Shown here piece after piece: positions 1 through 8,963 of a stretch of DNA of 64,000 bases. The translations under genes and the position numbers were made by a program. Below the pieces are notes generated by a model that was not told the origin of the DNA, made no database searches, and saw only the letters and a list, made by a program, of their open reading frames with translations. Within the stretch, counting starts at the first letter, position 1, and every line of letters starts with the position of its first letter. Source of the stretch: an uncultured Paenibacillus sp. (GTDB lineage Bacteria > Bacillota > Bacilli > Paenibacillales > Paenibacillaceae); contig CALAWP010000079.1 in assembly GCA_937895345.1 (NCBI GenBank), positions 62,001-126,000 on the forward strand, written 5' to 3'.

Positions 1-611
1 TGGCTTAAGGGCGTTTTCGAATTTCCGTACACATGAATGCCGTGTGCGTTGCCGTCTGGGCTGCTGTTCGCAATCCGGTGCACTTCATTATTCAAAATAT
101 GAATATTCGAACCGCCGTCTTGCACTCTGATGCCCGCGGGATACTCGGAGCTGCTTGCGGACGATAGGCCACGAATTTCAAAGCCTTCCACTACAATATA
201 ATTGGCGCCCCTGATCTGAACCAGTGCGCTTCGTCCGCTCGATATGGACAAATTAGAGCCGTCTATAACCGGCTTTTCGCCCGGGAATGCCTGGAACGTA
301 ATATAACCCGCAGCTGCGGAGCCCGAGCTCTTAATGGTGACGAATTCCTCGTAGACGCCTTCCCTGACCCAAACAGTCTCCCCGCCCATCAGCGAATCCG
401 CCGCTTTCTGGATCGTGCGCCACGGCGCTTCCTGGGTTCCCGGGTTGCCATCGTCGCCATCGGTCGCCACATAATATACTTTGCCGGGCGAATGGGCGTC
501 GGCAGAATCCGCCGGAGGATAATTCGCCGCAATAATCATCGCAATCATGAACAGAAGGAACCCGGCTTTCGCCTTATTCATTAGTCCGCGCATCGGTCTG
601 TGCCAGTTCAA
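1..611 (-). CDS. Secreted right-handed beta-helix (pectate-lyase-fold) protein, C-terminus outside window
   Basis: The reverse frame gives a secreted protein whose first 200 residues are present and which runs off the left edge. A hydrophobic segment (FLLFMIAMIIA) follows a short basic N-terminus, so it is probably exported. Residues about 45-75 hold YYVATDGDDGNPGTQEAPW followed by TIQKAAD, the entry motif of parallel beta-helix proteins (pectate lyase, DUF1565 type), and later strands such as GANYIVVEGFEIRG and SNIHILNNEVHRI fit coil repeats. I chose a TTG start at 611 because AGGAGG (621-626) lies 9 nt upstream; ATG codons at 593 and 581 have no ribosome site. The likely role is binding or cleaving an extracellular polysaccharide; substrate unknown. 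Confidence 0.8.
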   Translation of the reverse strand, partial: MNWHRPMRGLMNKAKAGFLLFMIAMIIAANYPPADSADAHSPGKVYYVATDGDDGNPGTQEAPWRTIQKAADSLMGGETVWVREGVYEEFVTIKSSGSAAAGYITFQAFPGEKPVIDGSNLSISSGRSALVQIRGANYIVVEGFEIRGLSSASSSEYPAGIRVQDGGSNIHILNNEVHRIANSSPDGNAHGIHVYGNSKTPLS

Positions 612-696
612 GGCTCGCCGCCTCCTCATCCGATCTATCAAGTTTCAGATTCCGTTCTTGCCAAGCATGGAGCTCCAGACTTATTCTGTTGTGATG

Positions 697-705
697 ATTA
701 TATCA
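697..705 (-). promoter_or_regulatory. Extended -10 promoter for the beta-helix gene
   Basis: The minus strand reads TGATATAAT, an extended -10 element. No good -35 is seen at 16-18 nt. It lies about 86 nt upstream of the TTG start. The rest of 612-895 shows nothing I can name. Confidence 0.45.
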
Positions 706-895
706 TCTAATTTACTACTGGTGTCTGAACAAAAACTGAAAGAGCGTCATATTTTCAGGGATGTATACAATTTCATAAAAAAACGGGACTTTCATACTAG
801 CATAAAGCCAAACAGCTCCTAAAGCTTTTGTTCACACTATAATTTTCGACCACTAATTAATGGTAACAGGCAACAATCCTGTCGTCCTTTCAAAA

Positions 896-926
896 TAAAA
901 AGAGCCCCAAATCGGGACTCTTTTCA
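896..926 (-). terminator. Rho-independent terminator after the SleB-like gene
   Basis: On the minus strand AAAAGAGTCCC and GGGGCTCTTTT pair around a short loop with one mismatch, then a T-rich tract follows. It lies 17 nt past the stop of the hydrolase gene. Confidence 0.75.
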
Positions 927-942
927 CATAATTGCTTATTCG

Positions 943-1941
943 CTATTTCGCAAAACTATGATGGCCGATGGTTACAATCACGTCCAGGCCGGACCAGAAC
1001 GGCCCTTTGGACACTTTCGGATTAAAGAAATAGACGGCGTCTTCGACGTTGTTTTTGCCGTTTAGGGCGTCCTTGGCGGCGCGAAGCACGCTTTGGTTCG
1101 GCACGCTCTTGTCGAGCAGGCCGTTATGCGCCGGCGGAAACTGCTTTCCTGCATAGATGACGTCGCGAATCGTATCCGGGAAACGCGAATCCTTCACCCG
1201 GTTCAGGATGACGTTCGCTACGGCCAGCTGTCCTTCGTAAGACTCGTAGCCGGCTTCCACCTGCGTAATCTTCGCCAGCAGCTGCAAATCCTTGTCCGTA
1301 AACGGTTTGGCTTCTTTGTCGAATATGGAAGGGACGACGACCTTCAGCTTGGCGCCCGCCTCCACGCTGTCCGCGCCGGCGAGACCGTTGCGCTGCCGCA
1401 GCTCCGACTGCTTGGCGCCGTATTCCTTGCTCATTTCGGCCAGCCCAAATTCCTCCGTCACGACGGCAAGCGGAATTTCTTCGATTTCGGCCGAACGCTC
1501 CTCGCCGTTCCACTTGACCTTCGCATGGAACAGCTCGGCTCCTTGCCGAAGCGGTATGTACATCCTGCCGTCGGACATAAACGGCGGCGCATCCAGGACG
1601 TACCGTTTCTCGTTGAAGTAGACGACCGGAACGCCGTTCCCGAAGACGATCGTGTCTCCGACAGCCGTCTTAACTGTAATTTCCTCGTTGTCTCCGTCCC
1701 ACTTGACCGAAGCGTCAAGCAGCACGGCTATGCGCGCCAAAGGCACAAACGTTTGGTTATCCTGTATCAGCACCGGATCGGCCAGCTTCACCTTCTGACC
1801 GTTAAGCTTTACTGTAACGTCCTCCGCCGCCGTCGCCTTATTCGGCGAAGCAAACGCGGATATCGGCGCGACACATAGCAGGAGCATCACCCAAGCAGTT
1901 ATAATCAGTTGCCTGCCGATGAGCTTGCTTCTTCTATTCAT
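943..1941 (-). CDS. Cell wall hydrolase, SleB/CwlJ type, with copper-amine-oxidase-like N-terminal domain
   Basis: A 332-residue exported protein. The signal peptide ends near residue 31 (ISAFA/S). Residues about 40-155 resemble the copper amine oxidase N-terminal (stalk-type) domain, with two halves of the pattern VKLNGQKV...VPLARIAVLLDA and MYIPLRQGAELF. Residues about 218-330 match the Hydrolase_2 family of spore cortex and wall hydrolases: ITQVEAGYESYEGQLAVANV, ILNRV, FPDTIRDVIY, and a final GHHSFAK. This domain pairing is common in Paenibacillus. The predicted role is peptidoglycan cleavage, possibly of spore cortex, but a vegetative wall role is equally possible. The ATG has AGGAGG 5 nt upstream. 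Monocistronic, with its own terminator. Confidence 0.85.
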   Translation of the reverse strand: MNRRSKLIGRQLIITAWVMLLLCVAPISAFASPNKATAAEDVTVKLNGQKVKLADPVLIQDNQTFVPLARIAVLLDASVKWDGDNEEITVKTAVGDTIVFGNGVPVVYFNEKRYVLDAPPFMSDGRMYIPLRQGAELFHAKVKWNGEERSAEIEEIPLAVVTEEFGLAEMSKEYGAKQSELRQRNGLAGADSVEAGAKLKVVVPSIFDKEAKPFTDKDLQLLAKITQVEAGYESYEGQLAVANVILNRVKDSRFPDTIRDVIYAGKQFPPAHNGLLDKSVPNQSVLRAAKDALNGKNNVEDAVYFFNPKVSKGPFWSGLDVIVTIGHHSFAK

Positions 1942-2211
1942 GCCTACCTCCTTGAAAATGTTGGGATTTTCTCGCCTTAACCGTTTCTTCGTGAAATTAT
2001 ATCACAGCTTTTCAGATGGCGTTCATTAACAATTTCACAGAATTAGAAGCAAACCGCGTATTCTCATCGTGCATGTTCTGTTATATTTTCATGCAAATCC
2101 GCGAAAAAGGAAACGCTGTCCATGCTCGCCTGGTTTGTGCTGAGGGGAGAAAGAATAAGGGAAACAGCCGCCCTTGGCCGTCCCCCGTTCCATTCCGTTT
2201 TGCCGCTGTCA

Positions 2212-3173
2212 CTAATCGCCGGTCAGAAATTTTCTCCATCCCTCCGCCATATTTTGCTTCGTCCATTCGATATGCCCCTCGTCGGTATACCCCCGGAAGG
2301 CGCATTCGATGCACAAGATCAGATCCAGATACAAATTGTACAGCCGTCTGCGCTCGCGTTGCTCCTCCGTCAGGCCGTCCGGATAACCGTACCCTCGCAG
2401 AAAGCCCGGCGAATGATGAAACTTGCCGAAGTAAGCTTCCAGCAGCGGGTCTCCCCACAGCGCCCGCTCAAAATCGATCAGCCCGACGATGCGCCCGTCC
2501 TTGACGAACACGTTCCCGTCCCACAAATCCCAGTGAACAAGGCGCGGCTCCTGTACGACACCGAGCGCGGGCAGCCGGGCTTCGAGCTCGCTCCGGACGG
2601 CTTCATAGGACGCTGGAAGCTCGACGCCTTTCTCCTCTCCGTCCGCCAGCACCCCCATCAGCAAGTCTTGAAATACTTCCTTCCAGGAAGCTCCCGCTTC
2701 CGCGGGCGCGGCATAAAGGCCGAACCGCTCGCCCTTGAACGCATTGATCCGCCTGCTATAAACGCCGAGCTCTTCCTCAATCGACTGCGCTCCGCCTCAG
2801 ACAGCGATTCCTTCACTTTGTTGTACGGAGCGCCCTCGAGCTTCTCCATCACCATATATTCGTAAGCGACGACGCGCAACGTATCGTCGTACGCCAAAAT
2901 TCGCGGAACCGGAATCGTGCCGGCCGTCCCAACCAGGCGCATCGTTTCCGCTTCCGTCCGCATCAGCCCTTGCTCGTAGCGCATCATGGACGTCCCTTGT
3001 TCCGGTGCCGCCTTAACGATCATTTCCGTCCCGTCGGCCAGCGCAACGAGATACGCCGCATTCGCCCAACCGTCCGTCAATTCCTTCATCAACACCGCCG
3101 GTTTATCGCACACATGCCTGGCTATGGCGTCCAGCTGTTTTTCGCTTAATTGAGGTTTAATTCCGTTTCTCAT
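2212..3173 (-). pseudogene. Aminoglycoside phosphotransferase (APH)-family kinase, broken by a one-base frameshift
   Basis: Two minus-strand frames make one APH-fold kinase. The N-terminal part (3173 down to about 2800) has the ATP-binding lobe (WANAAYLVALADGTEMIVKA, then YEYMVMEKLEG). The C-terminal part has the catalytic HWDLWDGNVFV and metal-binding LIDFERALWG. Near 2795-2805 the frame changes: reading ...LSEAERS continues sensibly as SIEEELGVYSRR only if one base is added. The first frame otherwise ends in 45 residues of nonsense. Family kinases phosphorylate small hydroxyl or amino compounds; the substrate here is unknown and it need not be an antibiotic. Start at 3173 is chosen for GGGAGG 11 nt upstream. 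The break may be a true mutation or a sequencing error, since the rest of both halves is well kept. Confidence 0.75.
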
Positions 3174-3269
3174 CGCGCCATGCGCCTCCCTATGCGATTT
3201 GGCATGCGGCAGTTCGTATATAAGATTACTTCTATCGAGAACTTTCTTCATGTGAAAACAAAATGTGAA

Positions 3270-3297
3270 AACAAAAAAAGCGCGTATTGCGCTTTCA
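3270..3297 (-). terminator. Terminator after the SEC-C protein gene
   Basis: AAAGCGC and GCGCTTT (3277-3295) form a 7-bp stem with a 5-nt loop. On the minus strand the stem is followed by TTTTTTTGTTTT. Confidence 0.75.
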
Positions 3298-3355
3298 TTT
3301 CCTACCTATCATTATGTTTATGGTGCAAATATTTGTCAATCTTTTGCGCTTAAAA

Positions 3356-4504
3356 TCAAGCCCCGCAGCACTTTTTGTACTTCTTTCCGCTGCCGCAGGG
3401 GCAAGGGTCGTTGCGGCCGATCTTTTGCTTCGTCTGCAAGCTGTACACATTGTCGGAATAGCCGGAGACGCCGGCCGTTTGCATCGGGTTCGCGACCTTC
3501 ATCAGCGGCGCCGCGGGCGGATTTGGCGCTCCGGCTCCGGCTGCCATCTGGCCCATTCCTTCGGGGGAATGACCTTTCAACGCCCATTGGCGGCTGCCGT
3601 TATACAGCGGAATCAGAAGATCGACAAACGATGTCAGGAGCTCAATGGTCAAATCCAACTCTTCTTGCAAATCTTCTATCATTTCGTTTGGCGTGAGGCC
3701 TCTCTTAAAATCCAGAACGATTTCCCCCGTTAGAAAATCCGCCTCTGAAGAAGTCATGCCGCATTGGGCCTTCAAAAAAGCAGCCATTCGGAGATAACGG
3801 TCGTTTCGTTCCGCATAATCGTCATCCGCCGCCTGCAGCACTTGCCCTTTGGTTAGCGGAGCATACGGAAGCTGCGGCCGGAATTGATGCTCCTCAAGGA
3901 CCCCTTCCTCGGCCATATAATGTGCAATTCCCGATTTAACGGGAATAATGCCCTCGTCAAATCGCGCAAACTCAAAGATCACAGTCTTAAAAGTGTCGAA
4001 CGAAATGTCTTGCTTCGTATATTCGATTGCCCTCTCCCATAGGAATTGCAAATCCGCATAGCCGTAATAATACAGCATGCCTTTCACCAGCTTGCCCCAC
4101 TCCGTATTACGCCTGATTATCTTTTGGTTCGAAGCTTCGGATAAGGCTTCAAGCCGGGACCGAACCTCCAGCGGGACCGCCAGCCTGCCGTCGGCCGGAC
4201 TGGGAAGCAGCCATCCATACTTTTGAAAATAACCGTAGTCAAATTCCCCCGCTTTAAACAAGTCCTCGTAGGTTAGACCGTTCTTGCGGTTCATCGCTTG
4301 CGTCAAAATCCGGCACCGCAGCTCGTCCAGCAACGGAATGACGCTGTCGACGCGGCTCGGAATTTCCTCGGCCAATCGCTCGACAAGCTCTGCTTTGCTT
4401 AGCTGGCTCGCATTTTTGATATTCAAGCTTTTGCGAATTTCTTGCATGTAGTCTTTGGTTAACGAGGCCAGCAATTGCGCCAACGTCCATCCGGTTTTCT
4501 GCAT
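3356..4504 (-). CDS. SEC-C metal-binding motif protein
   Basis: A 382-residue soluble protein. The C-terminus KIGRNDPCPCGSGKKYKKCC is the SEC-C zinc-binding motif seen at the ends of SecA and YecA. The N-terminus (about 1-55) has an SAP/Rho-N-like pattern (IRKSLNIKNASQLSKAELVERL), often a nucleic-acid-binding helix-extended-loop. The middle is helical with no family I recognise. The motif usually chelates zinc and mediates protein or nucleotide contacts; the specific role is not known. Start ATG has GAAGGAG 7 nt upstream. Monocistronic. Between 4505 and 4805 I see nothing but AT-rich sequence. Confidence 0.75.
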   Translation of the reverse strand: MQKTGWTLAQLLASLTKDYMQEIRKSLNIKNASQLSKAELVERLAEEIPSRVDSVIPLLDELRCRILTQAMNRKNGLTYEDLFKAGEFDYGYFQKYGWLLPSPADGRLAVPLEVRSRLEALSEASNQKIIRRNTEWGKLVKGMLYYYGYADLQFLWERAIEYTKQDISFDTFKTVIFEFARFDEGIIPVKSGIAHYMAEEGVLEEHQFRPQLPYAPLTKGQVLQAADDDYAERNDRYLRMAAFLKAQCGMTSSEADFLTGEIVLDFKRGLTPNEMIEDLQEELDLTIELLTSFVDLLIPLYNGSRQWALKGHSPEGMGQMAAGAGAPNPPAAPLMKVANPMQTAGVSGYSDNVYSLQTKQKIGRNDPCPCGSGKKYKKCCGA

Positions 4505-4805
4505 GGCGATGCTCCTTCATCTATTTACTCAGCAGGTTCATACATGATCATGATCTGCCCTGATCGCTCATTCCATTATAACTCCTGTAAGACATACGTA
4601 AACAGCAGCCCTTCTCTTTCGACATTTTTTTGCACAAAGTCACCCTAAACCAACTATCGCAATCGTCCATTTTATACGCCACATACCTTTCCATCGCCCG
4701 TCGACTGTTGCACAATTACCCCTCTCGAATCCATGTCCATTCTGTCCCTTTTCCATCGTCTGCGGTAACCTCCCCTCTTAGGATCGCCGCCGCTTAAATT
4801 TACTA

Positions 4806-4834
4806 TTGACAAAATAATATTTTTATAGTATAAT
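4806..4834 (+). promoter_or_regulatory. Consensus sigma-A promoter
   Basis: TTGACA (4806-4811) and TATAAT (4829-4834) with a 17-bp spacer, both perfect matches. It lies 78 nt before the MBL-fold gene, which it should drive. Confidence 0.85.
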
Positions 4835-4911
4835 AAAAAATTTAATTATTTACAATCATCTTTTCGATCTGTTATGCTATCTCCACGCCATAACCGATTG
4901 GAGGATTAGAT

Positions 4912-5664
4912 ATGCAAATCGATGCCGGAATTGCCATGCTGTCCGTCTCCGCTCCCATGATGGGGGCCGTTGTGACGATCCATCCCGTACTGTTGTGGGA
5001 TGACCGGGATGCCGTCTTGATCGACACTTCCTATCCCGGACAGTTTCCGCTGCTGCTAGAGCAAATTTCGAACGCCGGCCTTTCATTAAGCCGCATTAAC
5101 AAATTGATCGTCACGCATCAGGATTTGGATCATATCGGAAGCGTTGGGGAGATAAAATCGGCCCTTGGCGGCGGGGTGGAGATTATCGCAAGCAAATTCG
5201 AAAGGCCCTATATCCAGGGGGAAAAGAGGCTTCTTAAGCTGACGGACGAGGCGATCGCGCAAGCCGTCAACGCCTTGCCCGAATCCGTTCCGGCCGAATG
5301 GAGGGCGGCGTTCAAGCGAACGCTGGAGCATCCGCCGCGCGCGGATGTTGATACGGAGCTGGAAGGCGCGGCCGAACTCGGTTTGTGCGGCGGCATCGCG
5401 GTTATCCCGACTCCCGGTCATACGCCGGGCCACATCAGCCTCTATCATCGGCCGAGCCGGACGCTCATTGCGGGCGACGCGCTTGAAGTTTCGGAGGGCC
5501 GCTTGACGGTGCCCAATCCGGCGCTCTGCACCGATCCGGAGCAGTCCGTCCGGTCTCTTGAGCGGCTGCTGGACTACGACATCCGCCGGGTCGCGTGCTA
5601 CCACGGGGGTTTTTACGACGACGACCCGCGACCGGCCATAGCGGAGTGGCTTCGGGAATATTGA
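4912..5664 (+). CDS. MBL-fold metallo-hydrolase
   Basis: A 250-residue metallo-beta-lactamase-fold enzyme. The first metal motif is THQDLDHIGS (about residues 67-76), that is HxDxDH: the usual second His of HxHxDH is Asp. Further ligands are PTPGHTPGH, IAGDAL and CYHGG near the C-terminus. The THQDxDH subgroup is widespread in Bacillota and is presumed still to bind one or two metals. The substrate (a lactone, thioester or phosphodiester) cannot be told. The ATG has TTGGAGG 7 nt upstream and a consensus promoter. The next gene is convergent, and the 51-bp repeat array starts about 145 bp downstream. Confidence 0.8.
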   Translation: MQIDAGIAMLSVSAPMMGAVVTIHPVLLWDDRDAVLIDTSYPGQFPLLLEQISNAGLSLSRINKLIVTHQDLDHIGSVGEIKSALGGGVEIIASKFERPYIQGEKRLLKLTDEAIAQAVNALPESVPAEWRAAFKRTLEHPPRADVDTELEGAAELGLCGGIAVIPTPGHTPGHISLYHRPSRTLIAGDALEVSEGRLTVPNPALCTDPEQSVRSLERLLDYDIRRVACYHGGFYDDDPRPAIAEWLREY

Positions 5665-5809
5665 TCCATTTGTCCCGAACCTATAGAAATTAGTTTGACC
5701 ACCAAGGAGAAGCAGATTTCGGCGAAAAAACTTCGGTGAAGCAAATTTCGGTGAAGCAAATTTACGGTTACGCATGAACCGGCAGCCAACACTCCCCGCC
5801 GATTGCGAC

Positions 5810-6505
5810 GATGCAAGGTCGTGCGCGAACTTAGAGCGGGCGAAGCGGAGCCACTCTGGCGATGCAAGGTCGTGCGCGAACTTAGAGCGGGCGAAGCGGA
5901 GACTTTCGGGCCATGTAAGGTCGTGCGCGACCTTAGAGCGGGCGAAGCGGAGCCACTCGGGCCATGCAAGGTCGTGCGCGAACTTAGAGCGGGCGAAGCG
6001 GAGACTTTCGGGCCATGCAAGGTCGTGCGCGAACTTAGAGCGGCCAAGGCGGGGCTATTTGGGCCATGCAAGGTCGTGCGCGAACTTAGAGCTGCCGAGG
6101 CGGAGCATTTCTGGCGATGCAAGGTCGTGCGCGAACTTACAGCAGCCAGGGCGGGGCCATTCTGGCCGCTCTAAGGTCGTATGCGAACTTAGAGCGGGCG
6201 AAGCGGAGACACTTTGGCGATGCAAGGTCGTATGCGACCTTAGAGCGGCCGAAGCGGAGACATTTGACCGATGCAAGGTCGTGCGCGAACTTAGAGCGGC
6301 CGAAGCGGAGACACTTTGGCGATGCAAGGTCGTGCGCGACCTTAGAGCTGCCGAGGCGGAGCATTTCTGGCGGTGCAAGGTCGTGCGCGACCTTAAAGCG
6401 GGCGAAGCGGAGACTTTCGGGCCATGTAAGGTCGTGCGCGACCTTAGAGCGGGCGCGGCGGAATCATTCAATCGCTGCAGGGTCGCTGACGACCTTGCAG
6501 CCGCC
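5810..6505. repeat. Tandem array of 14 units of 51 bp (family A), each with a hairpin core
   Basis: The core AAGGTCGTGCGCGAACTTA recurs at 5815, 5866, 5917 and so on, every 51 bp with one 52-bp unit at about 6122-6173. The last unit is degenerate and ends at the Nudix stop codon. In several units the core is the exact inverted repeat AAGGTCG-TGCG-CGACCTT; in others one pair is mismatched. The segment after the core varies between a few types. The array sits between convergent genes. The same family occurs at 36425-37845. Because 51 is divisible by three, long open frames run through it on both strands; none has a ribosome site and I do not call them genes. Confidence 0.95.
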
Positions 6506-6964
6506 TTATGCCCAGTCGATATAGCCCGACTTCGATAAGATCGTGCGCGCCATCGCGTTTAAATTGTCGATCGGCTCCTTCAGGCTGAAGTACTTGAGAT
6601 CCAGCCCCTCGTCGTCGTTGGCGACTGTCGGCACACCTTCGTAGTCGCGGGTTTCAAATACCGCCACCAGATTGTAGATTTCATCGCCGTGCGGGTACTG
6701 GTAATACATATCCTTCCCCGAGAGCATGCATACGAACTTCAGGTCGCGGGACGTCAATCCCGCTTCCTCGTGCAGCTCACGATGCGCCGCCTCCTCCAGC
6801 GATTCCGCCAGCTCCACCGCCCCGCCGATCAGTCCCCAGTCGTTCGTGTCGCTCCTCTTTTGCATCAGCAGCTCTCCCCGTTCGTTCAGCACCATCAGGC
6901 TCACCCCGGCCATAATGATCGGTCTCGTGCCGACCAGCTTTCTCAATTCTTGTATGTAACCCAT
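6506..6964 (-). CDS. Nudix hydrolase
   Basis: A 152-residue protein with a complete Nudix box GGAVELAESLEEAAHRELHE followed by EAG, matching Gx5Ex7REUxEExGU (about residues 47-69). These enzymes cleave nucleoside diphosphates linked to another moiety using Mg2+ or Mn2+. The flanking RPIIMAGVSLMVLNERGELL and WGLIGGAVE resemble a common Bacillota subgroup whose substrate is not settled. The ATG has a G-rich ribosome site (GGGGGG) about 9 nt upstream. Its stop lies directly at the end of the 51-bp array, so the array is in its 3' flank. Confidence 0.85.
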   Translation of the reverse strand: MGYIQELRKLVGTRPIIMAGVSLMVLNERGELLMQKRSDTNDWGLIGGAVELAESLEEAAHRELHEEAGLTSRDLKFVCMLSGKDMYYQYPHGDEIYNLVAVFETRDYEGVPTVANDDEGLDLKYFSLKEPIDNLNAMARTILSKSGYIDWA

Positions 6965-7030
6965 TCAGAATAGCCCCCCTGCTTAAGATGAAGTTGCAGT
7001 AAAAGCGTTTGAAATGTAGTTTGTTCCGGG

Positions 7031-7175
7031 AGCAACAGCTAATCGTTCACTAGCAGCATGCACCGGTCCGAGGAGCAACGGCTAATCGTTCACTAGCAAC
7101 ATGCACCAACCCGGGGCAGGCGGCTAATCGTTCACTAGCAACATGCATCCGCCCGGGGCGCGGCAGCTAATGGCC
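7031..7175. repeat. Short tandem array, period 42-43 bp
   Basis: The word GCTAATCGTTCACTAGCAAC recurs at about 7038, 7081 and 7123, with a partial fourth copy at 7166. Each copy carries GCTA...TAGC arms and CATGCA. It lies between two minus-strand genes, the Nudix gene and the response regulator. Nothing else is seen in 6965-7229. Confidence 0.85.
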
Positions 7176-7229
7176 TGCCCGCAAGCTTCCAAACTTCCCA
7201 ACAGCATTATGCAATGCCGCCCCGCCGCC

Positions 7230-7847
7230 TCATTCCCGCAGCCGCAGCCGCCGCCAATAATAGATCGCCAGCTGGGTTCGGTCGCGCAGCTCCAGCTTGT
7301 CCAGAATGACCGACAGCGTATTGCGCACCGTGCCGGGACTCAAATAAAGCCGCTCCCCGATCTCTTTGTTCGACAACCCTCTGGCAACGAGCTCGGCGAT
7401 ATCCCGTTCCCGCTCGGTCAAGCCTTCGATCGGCTCCCGGTCCGGCTCCATAATCGTCCGCAATACGTCCCGGTCCAGCACGGACGAGCCGGAAGCAAGA
7501 GCGCGCACTTGATCGGCCATCCGATCGACCGGGGCCGACTTGAGCAAATAGCCCTCGGCGCCCGCCTGCAGCGCGAGCCTTATATTCGTTTCGTCTTGAA
7601 AAGTGGTGAGCATCATAATGCGGACGGAGGGGAACGCCTGCTTGATCGCTCTTGCGCTCTCGATTCCGTCCATCTCCGGCATCCGTATATCCATCAACAC
7701 GGCGTCCGGCCGCAGCCGTCCGCACAGTTCCAAGGCTTCCCGGCCGTTATACGCCACGCCCACGACATCTATATCCTCTTCTTTCCCGAGCAGCAACTGC
7801 AGGCTGCGGCATACGAGCGGATCATCGTCGGCTATCAGCAGTCTCAT
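7230..7847 (-). CDS. NarL/FixJ-family response regulator (LnrK/YvfU-like)
   Basis: A 205-residue two-component regulator. The receiver domain (1-120) has the acidic pair DDD near residue 8, the phosphoacceptor Asp in LMDIRMPEMDG and the Lys in LLKSAP. The C-terminal LuxR-type helix-turn-helix is LTERERDIAELVARGLSNKE. Start is MRLLIADDD at 7847 because AGGAGG lies 8 nt upstream; the frame is open further back but without a start site. It overlaps the kinase stop by 26 nt and is the last gene of the five-gene ABC/two-component operon, so it probably switches that operon on when the kinase senses a membrane-active compound. Confidence 0.9.
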   Translation of the reverse strand: MRLLIADDDPLVCRSLQLLLGKEEDIDVVGVAYNGREALELCGRLRPDAVLMDIRMPEMDGIESARAIKQAFPSVRIMMLTTFQDETNIRLALQAGAEGYLLKSAPVDRMADQVRALASGSSVLDRDVLRTIMEPDREPIEGLTERERDIAELVARGLSNKEIGERLYLSPGTVRNTLSVILDKLELRDRTQLAIYYWRRLRLRE

Positions 7848-8946
7848 CGATTCCGCCTCCTTGCTCCAATGGCAGCACGCAGACCAGCGTAAATCCGTTG
7901 TCCCAGCCCCGGGACAAACTCCCGCCGAGCGCACGGGCCCGCATTTGCAAGCCTCGAATGCCGCTGCCCGATAGATCGCCCGGATGAACGGTGCCGTTAT
8001 CACCGATCCGCAGCCGCACGATCGTTTCCGAAGCCTGCAGCTCGACCTCCGCCTCCGACGCATTGCTGTGACGGACGATATTGGTCAGCGCCTCCTTCAA
8101 ACACGCTTCCAGCAGTTCCCACATATGCGGCGCCACTCGCTGCATGTCGCCCGATTGCCGGAACCGGATGTCCGCAATGCCCGCATGGCGAAAATTACGC
8201 GCTATGTAGGCCAAGCTGTCCGCTCCGATCGGCGTCACGGGAGTCATGTTGTGAACGGCCTCCCTTAGCCGCGTCGTGCTCCGCTCCAGCCGATTGCCAA
8301 CCTCCCGCAGCAGCTCGCGCGCTTCTGCCGGGTCGCTGACGTATTCATAAGCCTGCAGCGCCAGCGACGCTCCGGTCAGGTCATGTCCGAGATGATCGTG
8401 AAGCTGCCTCGATATCCGATGCCGCTCCATCAGCTCCGCCTGGCGCGAAACGGCCCGGTTCGCCTCCAACAGCTCCAATCGGATCCGTTCCAGCTCTTGC
8501 CGTGCTTTGCGCTGCTCGTCCGCCTCCCGCTTGTAATCCCGTTGATGGCCAAGCGCCGTACAGGCAAAAGCTCCGAACAAAAACGCCTGGACATACAACC
8601 AGAACAACAAGCTCGACGGCAAGGAGGGGACGAGCAGTCCCGCAAAAAACAGCAGGGAAACGGCCCATTTCCCTTTTAAGGCAAACTCGAAAATCGGCAG
8701 CGCCAATCCGTAAACCCCAATATCGGAGAACGGAACGAACGCCAGGCAGACTGCCGCATCCGCGAAAGCGGTCCATACCGGCAACCGGCCAAACCGCCAT
8801 CGCAAGCTTGCCAAGACGAGCAGGAGAAGAATCAGCAGATAAGAGCCTGTCTTCGCTTCATGAGCGATCCATAGATAGAGCAGCGCCCCGATCGTCAAGA
8901 AGCGCCACCCCTGAACGAACGTCATCGGCTCCTTCAGCGCTTTCAC
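7822..8946 (-). CDS. Sensor histidine kinase, HisKA_3 type (LnrJ/YvfT-like)
   Basis: A membrane kinase with about five hydrophobic segments in the first 145 residues and no large extracellular loop, as in intramembrane-sensing kinases. A coiled linker leads to the phosphoacceptor block ERHRISRQLHDHLGHDLTG. The ATPase part has KEALTNIVRHSNAS, GDNG and GIRGLQMRARALGG. I chose a GTG start at 8946, preceded by GGAGGGGG at good distance; an ATG at 8967 overlapping the permease stop (ATGA) is the alternative. Partner of the regulator that follows. Confidence 0.85.
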   Translation of the reverse strand: MKALKEPMTFVQGWRFLTIGALLYLWIAHEAKTGSYLLILLLLVLASLRWRFGRLPVWTAFADAAVCLAFVPFSDIGVYGLALPIFEFALKGKWAVSLLFFAGLLVPSLPSSLLFWLYVQAFLFGAFACTALGHQRDYKREADEQRKARQELERIRLELLEANRAVSRQAELMERHRISRQLHDHLGHDLTGASLALQAYEYVSDPAEARELLREVGNRLERSTTRLREAVHNMTPVTPIGADSLAYIARNFRHAGIADIRFRQSGDMQRVAPHMWELLEACLKEALTNIVRHSNASEAEVELQASETIVRLRIGDNGTVHPGDLSGSGIRGLQMRARALGGSLSRGWDNGFTLVCVLPLEQGGGIDETADSRR

Positions 8947-8963
8947 CCTTCTCCCCCTCCGCT

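Noticed and set aside
5774..6538. Frames of 120-250 codons across the 5810-6505 array
   Set aside because: Same reason: repeat period divisible by three, no start signal, Arg/Ala/Cys-rich nonsense composition.
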